The notes beneath the pieces were generated by a model. The model was not told where the DNA came from, ran no database searches, and worked only from the letters and a program-made list of their open reading frames with translations. A program made the translations under genes and the position numbers. DNA of 64,000 nt from Spirochaetaceae bacterium (lineage in GTDB: Bacteria; Spirochaetota; Spirochaetia; Treponematales; Rectinemataceae), in NCBI GenBank assembly GCA_025358255.1, contig JANYKC010000039.1, forward strand, positions 1-64,000. The letters run 5' to 3'. Numbering within the stretch: the first letter of the stretch is position 1; every line of letters begins with the position of its first letter. Shown here in pieces: positions 25,292-34,128 of this stretch.

Positions 25292-26647
25292 ATGCCCTTG
25301 ACCATTGCCGATATCGGTGCGGCCATCCTCAAGACCGAGTATGCCGTCCGGGGTCCAATCGTCGCGCGCGCCCAGGAACTCGAGCGCCAAGGCCGGACCG
25401 TCATCTACTGCAACATCGGCAATCCCCAGGCCCTCGAGCAGAAGCCCCTCACCTACCTCCGCCAGGTGCTTTCCCTGGTGAGCTGGCCTGAACTGCTTGC
25501 CAATCCCGATGCGCGCTGGCCCGAGGACGCCGTATCCGCCGCGAGGGCCTTCATTGCGGGGTCGAAACATGGCATCGGCGCCTATTCCGAGTCCAAGGGA
25601 GTCCGATTTGTCCGCGAGGCGGTGGCCGACTTCATCCGCGCCCGTGATGGCATCCAGGCCGACCCTGAAGCCATCTACCTCACCGACGGTGCCTCCAAGG
25701 GTGTCCAGACGGCCTTGCGCATGCTCATCGCCGGTCCCCAGGATGGCATCATGGTGCCGATCCCCCAGTATCCCCTCTATTCGGCGACCATCACCCTTTA
25801 TGGCGGACGCATGGCGGGCTACTACCTCGACGAAGCCAACGGATGGAAGCTGTCACGGGTGGAACTCGAGAAAGCCTATGAGAAAGCAGGCAGCGAAGGA
25901 ACCCGGATCAAGGCCATCTGCGTCATCAATCCCGGAAATCCGACGGGATCCGTCCTCGACCACGACAATATCGCCATGGTCCTCGCCTTTGCCCGGGAGA
26001 AGGGCCTCTCCGTCCTGGCGGACGAGGTCTACCAGGAGAACATCTACCGAGAAGGCGAAAGCTTCGTGTCCTTCGCCCGCGTCCTCGAGGAGTCCGGATA
26101 CAAGGATGTATCGCTCTTCAGCTTCCACTCCTGCTCGAAGGGCTTCATGGGCGAGTGCGGCCTGCGCGGCGGCTACATGGAGATCAGGAACCTCCCCGCC
26201 GAGGTGGTGGCCCAGATCACCAAGCTCCAATCCGTGAGCCTGTGCTCCAACCTGCCCGGCCAGGTCGCCACCTATGTCCTCGTTCGCCCGCCCTTGGCCG
26301 GCGAACCGAGCTACGCGCTCTATGCCAAGGAACGCGACGGCATCCTGGGTGAGCTCCGAAGCCGTGCGGCCCTCCTCGTCGAAGGCCTCAACAGGATTCC
26401 GGGCATCTCCACCGCGGCGATCACCGGAGCCATGTACGCCTTTCCCAAGGTGACCCTGCCCGCCGGCAAGACCGACGAGGACTGGTGCATGGCCCTCCTC
26501 GAGGCGACGGGCATCTGCCTGGTTCCCGGTACAGGCTTCGGCCAGCGCCCCGGCACCGCCCATTTCCGAACGACCATCCTCCCTCCCACTTCGCGCATCA
26601 AGGAAGTGGTGAAGCTCATAGCCGATTTTCAGGAGAAGTACCGCTAG
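25292..26647 (+). CDS. Class I/II aminotransferase, alanine aminotransferase type
   Basis: A 451-residue PLP enzyme. The N-terminal IYCNIGNPQAL segment, the LTDGASKGVQ cofactor loop near residue 130, the NPGNPTGSVLD motif near residue 214 and the Schiff-base Lys in HSCSKGFMGECGLRGGY near residue 284 follow the eukaryote-like alanine aminotransferase group, whose members are about 450-490 residues. It would interconvert alanine/2-oxoglutarate and pyruvate/glutamate; the exact substrate is inferred from family style. The frame is open further upstream to 25217, but the ATG at 25292 has the ribosome binding site and the family start. Confidence 0.85.
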   Translation: MPLTIADIGAAILKTEYAVRGPIVARAQELERQGRTVIYCNIGNPQALEQKPLTYLRQVLSLVSWPELLANPDARWPEDAVSAARAFIAGSKHGIGAYSESKGVRFVREAVADFIRARDGIQADPEAIYLTDGASKGVQTALRMLIAGPQDGIMVPIPQYPLYSATITLYGGRMAGYYLDEANGWKLSRVELEKAYEKAGSEGTRIKAICVINPGNPTGSVLDHDNIAMVLAFAREKGLSVLADEVYQENIYREGESFVSFARVLEESGYKDVSLFSFHSCSKGFMGECGLRGGYMEIRNLPAEVVAQITKLQSVSLCSNLPGQVATYVLVRPPLAGEPSYALYAKERDGILGELRSRAALLVEGLNRIPGISTAAITGAMYAFPKVTLPAGKTDEDWCMALLEATGICLVPGTGFGQRPGTAHFRTTILPPTSRIKEVVKLIADFQEKYR

Positions 26648-26657
26648 AAAACAAAGC

Positions 26658-26699
26658 CGGCCACGAGGGGAGCTTTCCGCGAGCCCGTGGCCGCTTTTT
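26658..26699 (+). terminator. Rho-independent terminator of the aminotransferase gene
   Basis: CGGCCACG (26658-26665) pairs with CGTGGCCG (26686-26693), followed by CTTTTT. The loop contains a further GGAGC-type hairpin. It begins 10 nt after the stop codon. Confidence 0.75.
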
Positions 26700-26830
26700 C
26701 CCCGCACGCTCAAGATCCCTGCCCTTCCACTTGACTTTCATCCGCGATATCGGGATTTTAGGATCGAATTGTCCACGGATCGGTTGCGCCTCGTCAAGAG
26801 GGCCGCCGACTCGAGGGAAGGAGCATTCGC

Positions 26831-27964
26831 ATGGATTCGAGCGTTGTCTTCACCAGGCGCATCTTCGATTTTTTCCGTCAGGCTTCCAAGGGGCGCGCCG
26901 GTTCCAAGCGCCCCGCCCGCATCCTTGAGGCGGCCCTGTTCCAGCGGGGCCAGGCGCACAAGCGCCGGCGCGAGGCAAGGCAGGGCCTCGTCGTGCCGCC
27001 CATTCTCATCGCGAGCATAACCCGCCGCTGCAACCTCGATTGCCGCGGCTGCTACTCCAAGGCCCTCCGCCCCCAAGGCGCCAATGGCCTGGCCCCCGAA
27101 CTTTCGGACGCCCGCTTCATGGAGCTGTTCCGTGAGGCCCTGGACCTGGGCGTCGGGATCATACTCCTGGCCGGAGGCGAGCCCCTCCTGCGCCGCTCCC
27201 TTGTGGAGGAAGCCTCCCGCCTCCCCGGCGTCCTCCTCCCGGTCTTCACGAACGGCACGTTCGTGAACGAAGCCTTCATCGAGCTGGCTGCCGACTCCTC
27301 GATCGTGCCCGTCCTCAGCCTCGAAGGCGATGGCACCCAGACCGATGGACGCCGCGGCTCCGGCATCCACGCCACCGTCCATTCCGCCATGGACGCGATG
27401 CGCGACCGTGGAGTCATCTTCGGAGCCTCGGTCACCCTGACATCGCGCAATGCGCCCAAGGTCCTGTCCAGGGACTGGCTTGCGGCCCTTTCCGAAACCG
27501 GCATCAGCGTCCTCTTCCTCATCGAATACGTGCCGGCCGCCGCCGGCACAAGGCAGCTTGTCCTCACGCCTGAACAGAAAGCCTCCCTCGACGACCGCTC
27601 GCGCTTCGAAGGGCTGCCATTCCCCGTCGTTGTCCTTCCCGGTGACGAGGCCGCCTTTGGCGGCTGCATGGCCGCAGGCCGGGGCTTCATCCACCTCGCC
27701 GCGGACGGCCGGATCGAGGCCTGTCCCTTTGCCCCTTTCTCCGACAGCGAGGCAGGGAGGGCGAGCCTCAGATCGGCCCTGGACTCTCCCCTCATGAGGG
27801 CGATCCGTGAGCGCCATGGCGAATTGACCGAGAATTCCGGAGGCTGCGCGCTCTGGGACAAGGCAGGCTGGATCGGAGGCCTCGGCAGCTGCGCCAACGC
27901 AAAAGCCGCCGCCGCCGAAGCCGGAAGCCGGCCGCTTCACCAGACAGCGGACGCCGCGCTATAA
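26831..27964 (+). CDS. Radical SAM protein of unknown specificity
   Basis: A 377-residue radical SAM enzyme. The cluster motif CNLDCRGC (C-x3-C-x2-C, about residues 68-75) lies after a basic 60-residue N-terminal extension, followed by the GGEPLLR SAM motif near residue 118. A later CMAAGRGFIHLAADGRIEACPF segment resembles the start of a short auxiliary-cluster (SPASM/twitch-like) region with few cysteines. It looks like the family that handles peptide or cofactor maturation, but no partner peptide or cofactor gene is adjacent. A weak TTGACT/ATTTTA promoter may lie at 26731-26760. Confidence 0.85.
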   Translation: MDSSVVFTRRIFDFFRQASKGRAGSKRPARILEAALFQRGQAHKRRREARQGLVVPPILIASITRRCNLDCRGCYSKALRPQGANGLAPELSDARFMELFREALDLGVGIILLAGGEPLLRRSLVEEASRLPGVLLPVFTNGTFVNEAFIELAADSSIVPVLSLEGDGTQTDGRRGSGIHATVHSAMDAMRDRGVIFGASVTLTSRNAPKVLSRDWLAALSETGISVLFLIEYVPAAAGTRQLVLTPEQKASLDDRSRFEGLPFPVVVLPGDEAAFGGCMAAGRGFIHLAADGRIEACPFAPFSDSEAGRASLRSALDSPLMRAIRERHGELTENSGGCALWDKAGWIGGLGSCANAKAAAAEAGSRPLHQTADAAL

Positions 27965-27990
27965 TCGACCCAGAACTGGAGGAACGCACC

Positions 27991-28269
27991 ATGGAATACA
28001 AAGCAAGCCACATACTCGTCAAGGACAGGGGCCAGGCCCAGGCCCTCCTCATCAAGATCAAGCAAGGTGCCAATTTCGAAAGCCTGGCCCGCGAGTTTTC
28101 CACCTGCCCGTCCAAGTCCCAGGGAGGCGACCTCGGATGGTTCGGCCCCGGGAAGATGGTCCCTGCCTTCGAGTCCGCCTGCAAGGGCATCGGCGTAGGC
28201 TCGATCTCCGATGTCGTCTCCACCCAATTCGGCTACCACATCATCAAGCTCACGGGCAAACGCGACTAG
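27991..28269 (+). CDS. Parvulin-type peptidyl-prolyl isomerase
   Basis: A 92-residue single-domain parvulin like E. coli PpiC. Conserved parts are ASHILVKDRGQAQALL, FESLAREFSTCPSKSQGGDLGWFGPGKMVPAFE and TQFGYHIIKL, so the full fold is present. There is no signal peptide, so it is cytoplasmic. A GGAGG site precedes the ATG. TATAAT at 27960-27965 across the stop of the previous gene could give it its own promoter. 28270-28483 downstream shows no gene. Confidence 0.92.
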   Translation: MEYKASHILVKDRGQAQALLIKIKQGANFESLAREFSTCPSKSQGGDLGWFGPGKMVPAFESACKGIGVGSISDVVSTQFGYHIIKLTGKRD

Positions 28270-28483
28270 GAATTCCCGTCGGAGGCATGGGCTCCAGGGG
28301 AAGAGTCCTGCCTAGAAGTCCCACATGGCGGCCATCATTGCATTGCGCTTCATCGCGTAGCAGCATTGCGGGAAAATAGGCGACGGACACCAAACCCCGC
28401 GTGCGGCACCGCTACCCAATATTCCTGCCTATCGGTCATTTTCACGGCATTCGTGTTTCTCGACAATGGATATTCTCATAACA

Positions 28484-28566
28484 TCGGGTGCTCTCCCATG
28501 ATTCTGGCCCGCCGCTACGGGTCAGAATCATGGGCTGAAGCCACTGTTTGGTTGCCGGGTCAGTAA
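28484..28566 (-). repeat. 83-bp dispersed repeat, copy 2 (inverted)
   Basis: Reverse complement copy of 20863-20945 with the same length and about 7 substitutions. The 12-bp inverted repeat CCCATGATTCTG / CAGAATCATGGG is intact, which implies selection or recent spread. 28567-28689 shows no gene. Confidence 0.8.
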
Positions 28567-28689
28567 ATAGCGGAAGGACAGGCCCGGCAACCGCCGCCGC
28601 CATCGCTTTGCCGGGCGGATTCCTGCCAGGCGGCGGGAACGGAACCCATGCCATGACAGCGACCTGCGACCAGGAGGGCCTCGGGGCTG

Positions 28690-29083
28690 TCAGGGGAGGA
28701 GGGCCAGGTCCATCGCGATCTTCGAGCTCTCCGGGAAATTCCTGCGCAGCACATGAAGGGCGACGTCGATGACCTTGGGGGCTTTGTCCACAAGGACGGA
28801 ATCCGAACTGCGGACAAATACGCTCTTCGCCGCGGCGCCGTCCCCGGCCGCCAGCGTGGCGAGCCTGGCCTGGATGGCGGCGGGACCGGGGCAACCGATC
28901 CTTGCCCGCCTGCTCTCCGATTCGGCGCTGGTGGCCAGGCCCCTGAAAAGGACGTTGCGCTCCTGGGCCGTCAGCCGGTACCGGTCCCCGGCAAGGGTGA
29001 GGCTGGTCCTCGCAGGGTAACCCCGGTCAAGGAGGTGAGAGGTAGTCGATCGAGGCCTCCCGCAGCGCTTGCGAAAAAACCAT
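28690..29083 (-). pseudogene. Broken DUF434-family gene
   Basis: From the ATG at 29083 (ribosome binding site GGAGGG) the frame reads VFSQALREASIDYL and soon stops. One nucleotide of frame shift near 29040 restores HLLDRGYPARTSLTLAGDRYRLTAQERNVLFRG, the typical DUF434 N-terminus. After SRRARI the expected NYN/PIN-like core (an ID-G-NVL segment) is absent. The frame jumps to SVFVRSSDSVLVDKAPKVIDVA, like the C-terminal end of the family. So the gene has both a frameshift and an internal deletion. It lies directly after the RND transporter gene. Confidence 0.6.
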
Positions 29084-29086
29084 CCT

Positions 29087-32000
29087 TCATCCCTCCTCCG
29101 AGCAGGCGCTACCCTCCGCATCGGCGGCGGCTTTCGCTTCCGCGCTGGTATCCGTTTCCGCGATGGCCTGCGCTTCCGCGACGGCCCTCGCCTCCACGCG
29201 CTTGCGCTCGAATTGCCAGAAGGCCGCGGGTACCACGAAAAAGGTGAGGACCGCCGAGAACAGGATGCCGCCGAACATGACAATGCCCATGCGCTGGCCG
29301 AATTCCGCGCCTTGCCCGATCGAGAAGATCAGCGGAAAGCTGATTACGAGGACCGTGAGGGTGGTCATCACGATGGGCCTGAACCTGAGGCGCGCCGCCT
29401 CGACAAGGGCATCCTTGAGGGGCATCTTCCCGATCCGCTCGACGACGAAGTCCAGGTAGAGGATGGCGTTTTTCGCGGATAGCCCGATGAGCATTATCAT
29501 GCCCATGAGGCCGAAGATATCGAGGCCGCCGCCGATCGCCCACACGAGTATGAGGGCGCCGATCAAGGCGAGGGGGACTGGAAGGAGGAGGTAGATGGGA
29601 TAGCGCCAGGAGTTGAACTGGGCGGCCATGACGAGGTAGGCCAGGAAGAAGGCGAGGAGGAAAATCACCGGCCCGGTCTTGGCCAGCTCGCTCGAAAGGG
29701 CCGCCTGCCCGAAGCGGCTGCCGGCCGCGACCGACAGGCCGCCATCCAGGAGGCCCCGGGAGGCGAGAGTGGCCTGGATGGCGGCCTGCAGCTCGAGGGC
29801 GGTCGGCGCGTTGGGGACCAGGTTGAGGTTGAAGCTGCCGGTATATTGCCGGTTGTAGCGGGAGATGGAAGAGGGCGCCTCGGCCAGGACGAAACTCCCG
29901 AGCTGGCCCATCTGGAGGCCGGTCTGCAGGGTATTGGAATAGATGGGCAGGTCCAGGAGGGTCTCCCCGTCCTTGAGACTGGTCGGGTTGAGCGACACGT
30001 AGATGGGATAGGAAAGGCCCCCGGTAACGACATTCGAGGCCTGGCTGCCCGTGGCGTAGGTCTGGAGGGCGTTCGCGATGGCCTGGGGCGTGATGCCGGT
30101 GCCTTTTAGCCGGGAGGGGTCGGGGACAAAATTGTTCTCGAGCCTTGTATCGGAGAGGCTCGAGGTCACGTCCACGACCGCGGGGTTCTCCTGGATGGCC
30201 GCGATGATGGCGGCGTTCCGCTGCAGTAGAAGGTCATAATTAGCTGAAACGATGCTGAGCTGGAGGGAGGATCCGGCGCCGAATCCGCCCCCGCCTCCGC
30301 CCGAACTCACGGACACGCGGGCGTTCGGGACGTCCTTCAGGAGGGCCTGGAGCCTCCGGCGGTAGTCCTGTGAGAGCACGCTCACCGAACGGCGCTCCTC
30401 GATGGGGACCAGCGCGGTGTCGATCGAGGCATTCGAGCCGATCACGGCCTGGATGGTCGCGACCTCGGGTTGCTGGAGGAGGAAGGTCTCGACGCGCGCC
30501 GCCGCCGCGTTCACGACGGATTGGGAGGTGTTCACGGGGAATCGCAGGTTGGCCGAGAGGGTCCCCGAGTCGGACTGCGGGATGAAGTTGAAGGGGATGC
30601 GCGGCCAGATGAGGAAAACCACGGCCACGAGGACGGTGGCGACGACGCCAAGGACAAGGGCGCTCCACTTCAGCACTCCCTTCAGGGACCTGGCGTAGGC
30701 GTCCTGGATTTTCAGGACACCGGCCTCGGTCCAGCCATGAAGGGTTCCCGTGAGGACCTCGAGGAAGGTGAGGAGCACGGACACGAGGTAGTTGAGGAGC
30801 CCAAGGACCAAGGGCCAGGCGACAATGGCCGGAAGGAAGGCATAGCGCTTGAGGAAGACAAGGCCTGTGGCGATGGCGGCGGCCCCGATGATGCCTGGCG
30901 CTTTCTTCCAGCATGAGAGGCCCCAGCGGACGGCCTTCCCCAGGCGCAGGATGCTTCCCGCGAAATTCCTCCAGCCAAGTCCCTTGGAATCCGGCGTGTA
31001 TGCGAGGCGCACGGTGAGGAAAAGGATGGCCTCGAGGAGGGAGAACAGCACGGCGACCGCGAGGCCAAGGGAGAACTGCATGAGGTAGCGGCCGATAAAG
31101 CCCCCGATGAAGGAGACCGGAAGGAGGACTGAAAGCAGGGAAAGCGATGCGGCGACGATGGCGCTGAACACCTCGCTCGCCCCCCGCAGCACTGCCTCCT
31201 TGACGGGGACGCCCATGCCTCTGTAGCGCTCGACATTCTCCGCCACGACGATCGAATCGTCGACCACTATGCCGATCGCTGTGACCAAGGCGAGTAGGGA
31301 GACCAGGTTGAAGGAAAAACCCGCGAGCCTGTAGAGGATGGGCGCGGCGGAAAGGGCGATGGGCACGGCCAGGATGACGGAAAACGCCGTGCTCGGCTTG
31401 CCAAGGAAGAGGAGGACGATGATGGCCACCACGATGAGGGTCATGATGAGCTCGCGGAAGGTATTCGATATCGAGGCTCGGATCGGGCCCGTGTTGTCGA
31501 GGCTGTACTTGAGGCTGTAGTCGCGGGGCAGGGACAGGGTCGAGATCACCTTTCGCACGCCGTCCGCCACGGCCACGGAATTGGAGTCGGTCGTCCGCTG
31601 CACGGAGACAAGGACCACGGGCAAGCCGTCAATGCGCGCGAAACTGGACTTGATGGAGGCGTCGCGGACCGTAGCCAGGTCGCCCACGGTGACGCCCCTG
31701 GCCGAATCGACCAGTATGCGGCGGAGGCTGTCGAGCCCCTCGGGCACGTTCCGGGTGGAGAAGGCCAGCGACGTCCCCTGGGTCGTTATGGAACCAATTG
31801 GCTGGTTTACCGCGGCGCTGGTGATGGCGGTGACCACCTGGGCAGGCGAGAGGCCGAAATACTTGAGCCTGTTCGGGTCGAGGAGGACCTGGAACTGGCG
31901 GGAAGGCGCGCCGTCCACGGAGACATTCGCGACGCCTCCCACGACGAGGAGAGATTTCACCAGGCTGTTGTTCACCCAGTCGGCCACCTCGACAAGGCTC

Positions 32001-32488
32001 GCGCCGCCGCCCGAGATGCCGAACTGGATGACGGGCTGGGAATTCGAATCGAAGGAACGCACGACCGGGGAGCTGATCCCCGCGGGAAGCCGGCGGGAGG
32101 CCGCGTTCACGAGGGAGGCGACCTGGTTGAGGACGACGTTCTTGTCCGCCTCGGTGCCGAAGGAGATGCTCACCCGGCCGGAGCCGAGGGAGGAGGTCGA
32201 ATTGAGATCGGTGATGCCGCTCATCGTGGAGACGGCGTTCTCGAGCACCTGGGTGATCTGCTGGTCCACGACACTCGGGCTGGCGCCCGGGTAGCTCACG
32301 CTCACGTTGACCGAAGGCACGTTGACCGAGGGCAGGAGATCGACCCCAAGGCCGAAGACGGAGACCAGGCCGAAGGCGACGATGGCGACAAAGACACCGA
32401 TGGCCAGGACATACCTGGAGACGGAGAAGCGCACCGCGGGGTTGATCCGCTGGAAGACCTTGTTCTCGAAGTCCTTGACGGTGTTCAT
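29087..32488 (-). CDS. RND-family efflux transporter permease
   Basis: A 1133-residue inner-membrane proton-driven pump of the AcrB/MdtB (HAE-1) type. N-terminal TM1 is about residues 26-50, followed by LPSVNVPSVNVSVSYPGASPSVVDQQITQVLE, the standard pore-domain start. A second TM block near residues 340-550 includes GIVVDDSIVVAENVERYR with the Asp pair needed for proton relay. The C-terminal half repeats the pattern. An unusual hydrophobic stretch around residues 530-600 enlarges the central region. It overlaps the membrane fusion gene by ATGA and completes a tripartite system with the TolC-like gene. Confidence 0.93.
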   Translation of the reverse strand: MNTVKDFENKVFQRINPAVRFSVSRYVLAIGVFVAIVAFGLVSVFGLGVDLLPSVNVPSVNVSVSYPGASPSVVDQQITQVLENAVSTMSGITDLNSTSSLGSGRVSISFGTEADKNVVLNQVASLVNAASRRLPAGISSPVVRSFDSNSQPVIQFGISGGGASLVEVADWVNNSLVKSLLVVGGVANVSVDGAPSRQFQVLLDPNRLKYFGLSPAQVVTAITSAAVNQPIGSITTQGTSLAFSTRNVPEGLDSLRRILVDSARGVTVGDLATVRDASIKSSFARIDGLPVVLVSVQRTTDSNSVAVADGVRKVISTLSLPRDYSLKYSLDNTGPIRASISNTFRELIMTLIVVAIIVLLFLGKPSTAFSVILAVPIALSAAPILYRLAGFSFNLVSLLALVTAIGIVVDDSIVVAENVERYRGMGVPVKEAVLRGASEVFSAIVAASLSLLSVLLPVSFIGGFIGRYLMQFSLGLAVAVLFSLLEAILFLTVRLAYTPDSKGLGWRNFAGSILRLGKAVRWGLSCWKKAPGIIGAAAIATGLVFLKRYAFLPAIVAWPLVLGLLNYLVSVLLTFLEVLTGTLHGWTEAGVLKIQDAYARSLKGVLKWSALVLGVVATVLVAVVFLIWPRIPFNFIPQSDSGTLSANLRFPVNTSQSVVNAAAARVETFLLQQPEVATIQAVIGSNASIDTALVPIEERRSVSVLSQDYRRRLQALLKDVPNARVSVSSGGGGGGFGAGSSLQLSIVSANYDLLLQRNAAIIAAIQENPAVVDVTSSLSDTRLENNFVPDPSRLKGTGITPQAIANALQTYATGSQASNVVTGGLSYPIYVSLNPTSLKDGETLLDLPIYSNTLQTGLQMGQLGSFVLAEAPSSISRYNRQYTGSFNLNLVPNAPTALELQAAIQATLASRGLLDGGLSVAAGSRFGQAALSSELAKTGPVIFLLAFFLAYLVMAAQFNSWRYPIYLLLPVPLALIGALILVWAIGGGLDIFGLMGMIMLIGLSAKNAILYLDFVVERIGKMPLKDALVEAARLRFRPIVMTTLTVLVISFPLIFSIGQGAEFGQRMGIVMFGGILFSAVLTFFVVPAAFWQFERKRVEARAVAEAQAIAETDTSAEAKAAADAEGSACSEEG

Positions 32489-34116
32489 GGCTTTCCTGTC
32501 GGGGGGGCGTTCGCCGCGCCGCTTGTGGCCGCAGGCGATGCCGCTGGGGTTCCCACGGCTGTCGGGGCCTGGCCCGGGGCCTGGCCCCGCGTTCCGCGCT
32601 GCCCCGAGTACTGGCCCTGTCCCGTCGAGCCGCCCGTGGCGGCCTCGGTGCCCGGCGCGGCGCCTGGGCGCCCGGATCCGCGAGCGGCGCCGGAGGACTG
32701 GCCGCCTGGGGCGCCCGGTCCACCTGCGCCAGCCGCGCCAGGGGCACGTTGCGCGCCACCAAAGCCTCCGCTTCCGCTTGCTCCTGCCGGGGCCGCCGCC
32801 GATGCGGGGGCCTGGGAGCTCCGGGTGGATCCGCCCAACCGGATGCCTTGGGCGGGCACGGCCTGCACTGCCGCTCCAGGAACGAGGCCAGGGGGCGGAC
32901 TGACCACGACCATGCTGCCTGCATCGATTCCCGTGACCGCCGCCGTCGCGCCCGACTCACCGGAGACCTTGACCTCGCGGATGGCGATCTTGCCGTTCTC
33001 TACGACGTAGACGTAATTGCGGTTGTCTGTCGTGTCCAGGGAGGTCAAGGGAACCAGCACTCCCGTTGCCAAGGACACCACATACTCCACGGCGCCCACC
33101 ACGCCGAAGGGAAAGGCCCGCACGGCAGGGCCCGAGACGACCATGGGCACGACGCCGCCCACTGGCGCGGAGGGCGCCTGCTTGACCTTGACGCCGTGGC
33201 TGGCTCCTCCATAGGAGAACATGAGGGACTCGCCTTGGGGAAGGGCGGGGGCGTCCTGCGGCGCTATGCTGAAATTGACCTGGCGTTCGGCGCTCACGAG
33301 GAGGAATACCGCCGTATTGAGGGAGACGTACATGCCCGGGGATACATTCATCACGGCGATCTGGCCGTCGAAAGGGACCTTGATGGCGGCGTTGCGCAGG
33401 TTGAGCTCGGCCTGCTGGAGGTTGTTCGTGGCGGTCGTCACGGCGATCTTGAGGGCCTCGACGTTCTGGTTCGCTGTCGTGGCCACCCCGCGCTGGTTCT
33501 GGTCCAAGGCGATCTTCGCCGACTCGAGGGCCGCCTGGGCCGTGGCAAGCTGCGCGCTCGCGGTGTCGAGGGTCGAAGCCGAGAGCCCGCCAAGGTCAAA
33601 AAGCGTTTTCTGGGAATCGTAGAATTTCTGGGCGGCGTCCCGGGTCGATTGGGCGGACTGCACCTGCAGGGCAAACCGGACATTGTTCTGGGAAGTGCTG
33701 TCCTGGATGGATTGAAGGTTGATCCTTGCCGTGTCGAGGGCGGCCTGGGAATTGGCCAGGGCTATCCTGAGCTGGGTGTCGTCGAGCTGGATGACCGTCT
33801 CACCCGCGCTCACCCAGTCCCCGGCCCGTTTTCCCACGCTGGAAACCACGCCGGCGACCAGGGCCGCCACCTGGCTCTGCATCGCAGGAGTGACCACGCC
33901 TGCGCTGGTCCTGGTCGCCTCGAGGCGGCCGAAGGATGCGGGCATGACCTGGACCGTCACCGCGGCTTGGCGTCGTCCGCTGCCTTCGGCGCCCTGGGCT
34001 TGCCCTCCGGCCGCGCCCTGGGCTTGCGTGGACTTGGAGCAGCCCGCCGCGGCTAGGCCAAGCCAAAGGGCCGCAAGGACTATGGCGTAGTGCCCGGTCG
34101 AATAACGTGCTTTCAT
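32485..34116 (-). CDS. RND efflux membrane fusion lipoprotein
   Basis: A 543-residue periplasmic adaptor. The N-terminus has a signal peptide with a lipobox (AAAGC, Cys about residue 26), so it is lipid-anchored. The barrel/lipoyl part includes VAALVAGVVSSVGKRAGDWVSAG, then a long coiled-coil hairpin (about residues 120-245) and a second barrel domain. The last 100 residues are a low-complexity Gly/Ala/Pro/Gln tail, which is longer than usual for the family. It sits between tolC-like and permease genes in one operon, with 12 nt and a 4-nt overlap. Confidence 0.9.
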   Translation of the reverse strand: MKARYSTGHYAIVLAALWLGLAAAGCSKSTQAQGAAGGQAQGAEGSGRRQAAVTVQVMPASFGRLEATRTSAGVVTPAMQSQVAALVAGVVSSVGKRAGDWVSAGETVIQLDDTQLRIALANSQAALDTARINLQSIQDSTSQNNVRFALQVQSAQSTRDAAQKFYDSQKTLFDLGGLSASTLDTASAQLATAQAALESAKIALDQNQRGVATTANQNVEALKIAVTTATNNLQQAELNLRNAAIKVPFDGQIAVMNVSPGMYVSLNTAVFLLVSAERQVNFSIAPQDAPALPQGESLMFSYGGASHGVKVKQAPSAPVGGVVPMVVSGPAVRAFPFGVVGAVEYVVSLATGVLVPLTSLDTTDNRNYVYVVENGKIAIREVKVSGESGATAAVTGIDAGSMVVVSPPPGLVPGAAVQAVPAQGIRLGGSTRSSQAPASAAAPAGASGSGGFGGAQRAPGAAGAGGPGAPGGQSSGAARGSGRPGAAPGTEAATGGSTGQGQYSGQRGTRGQAPGQAPTAVGTPAASPAATSGAANAPPTGKP

Positions 34117-34128
34117 GGCTGCCTGCTC

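Noticed and set aside
28270..28483. Short open frames after the parvulin gene
   Set aside because: They have no ribosome binding sites and one ends inside the dispersed repeat.
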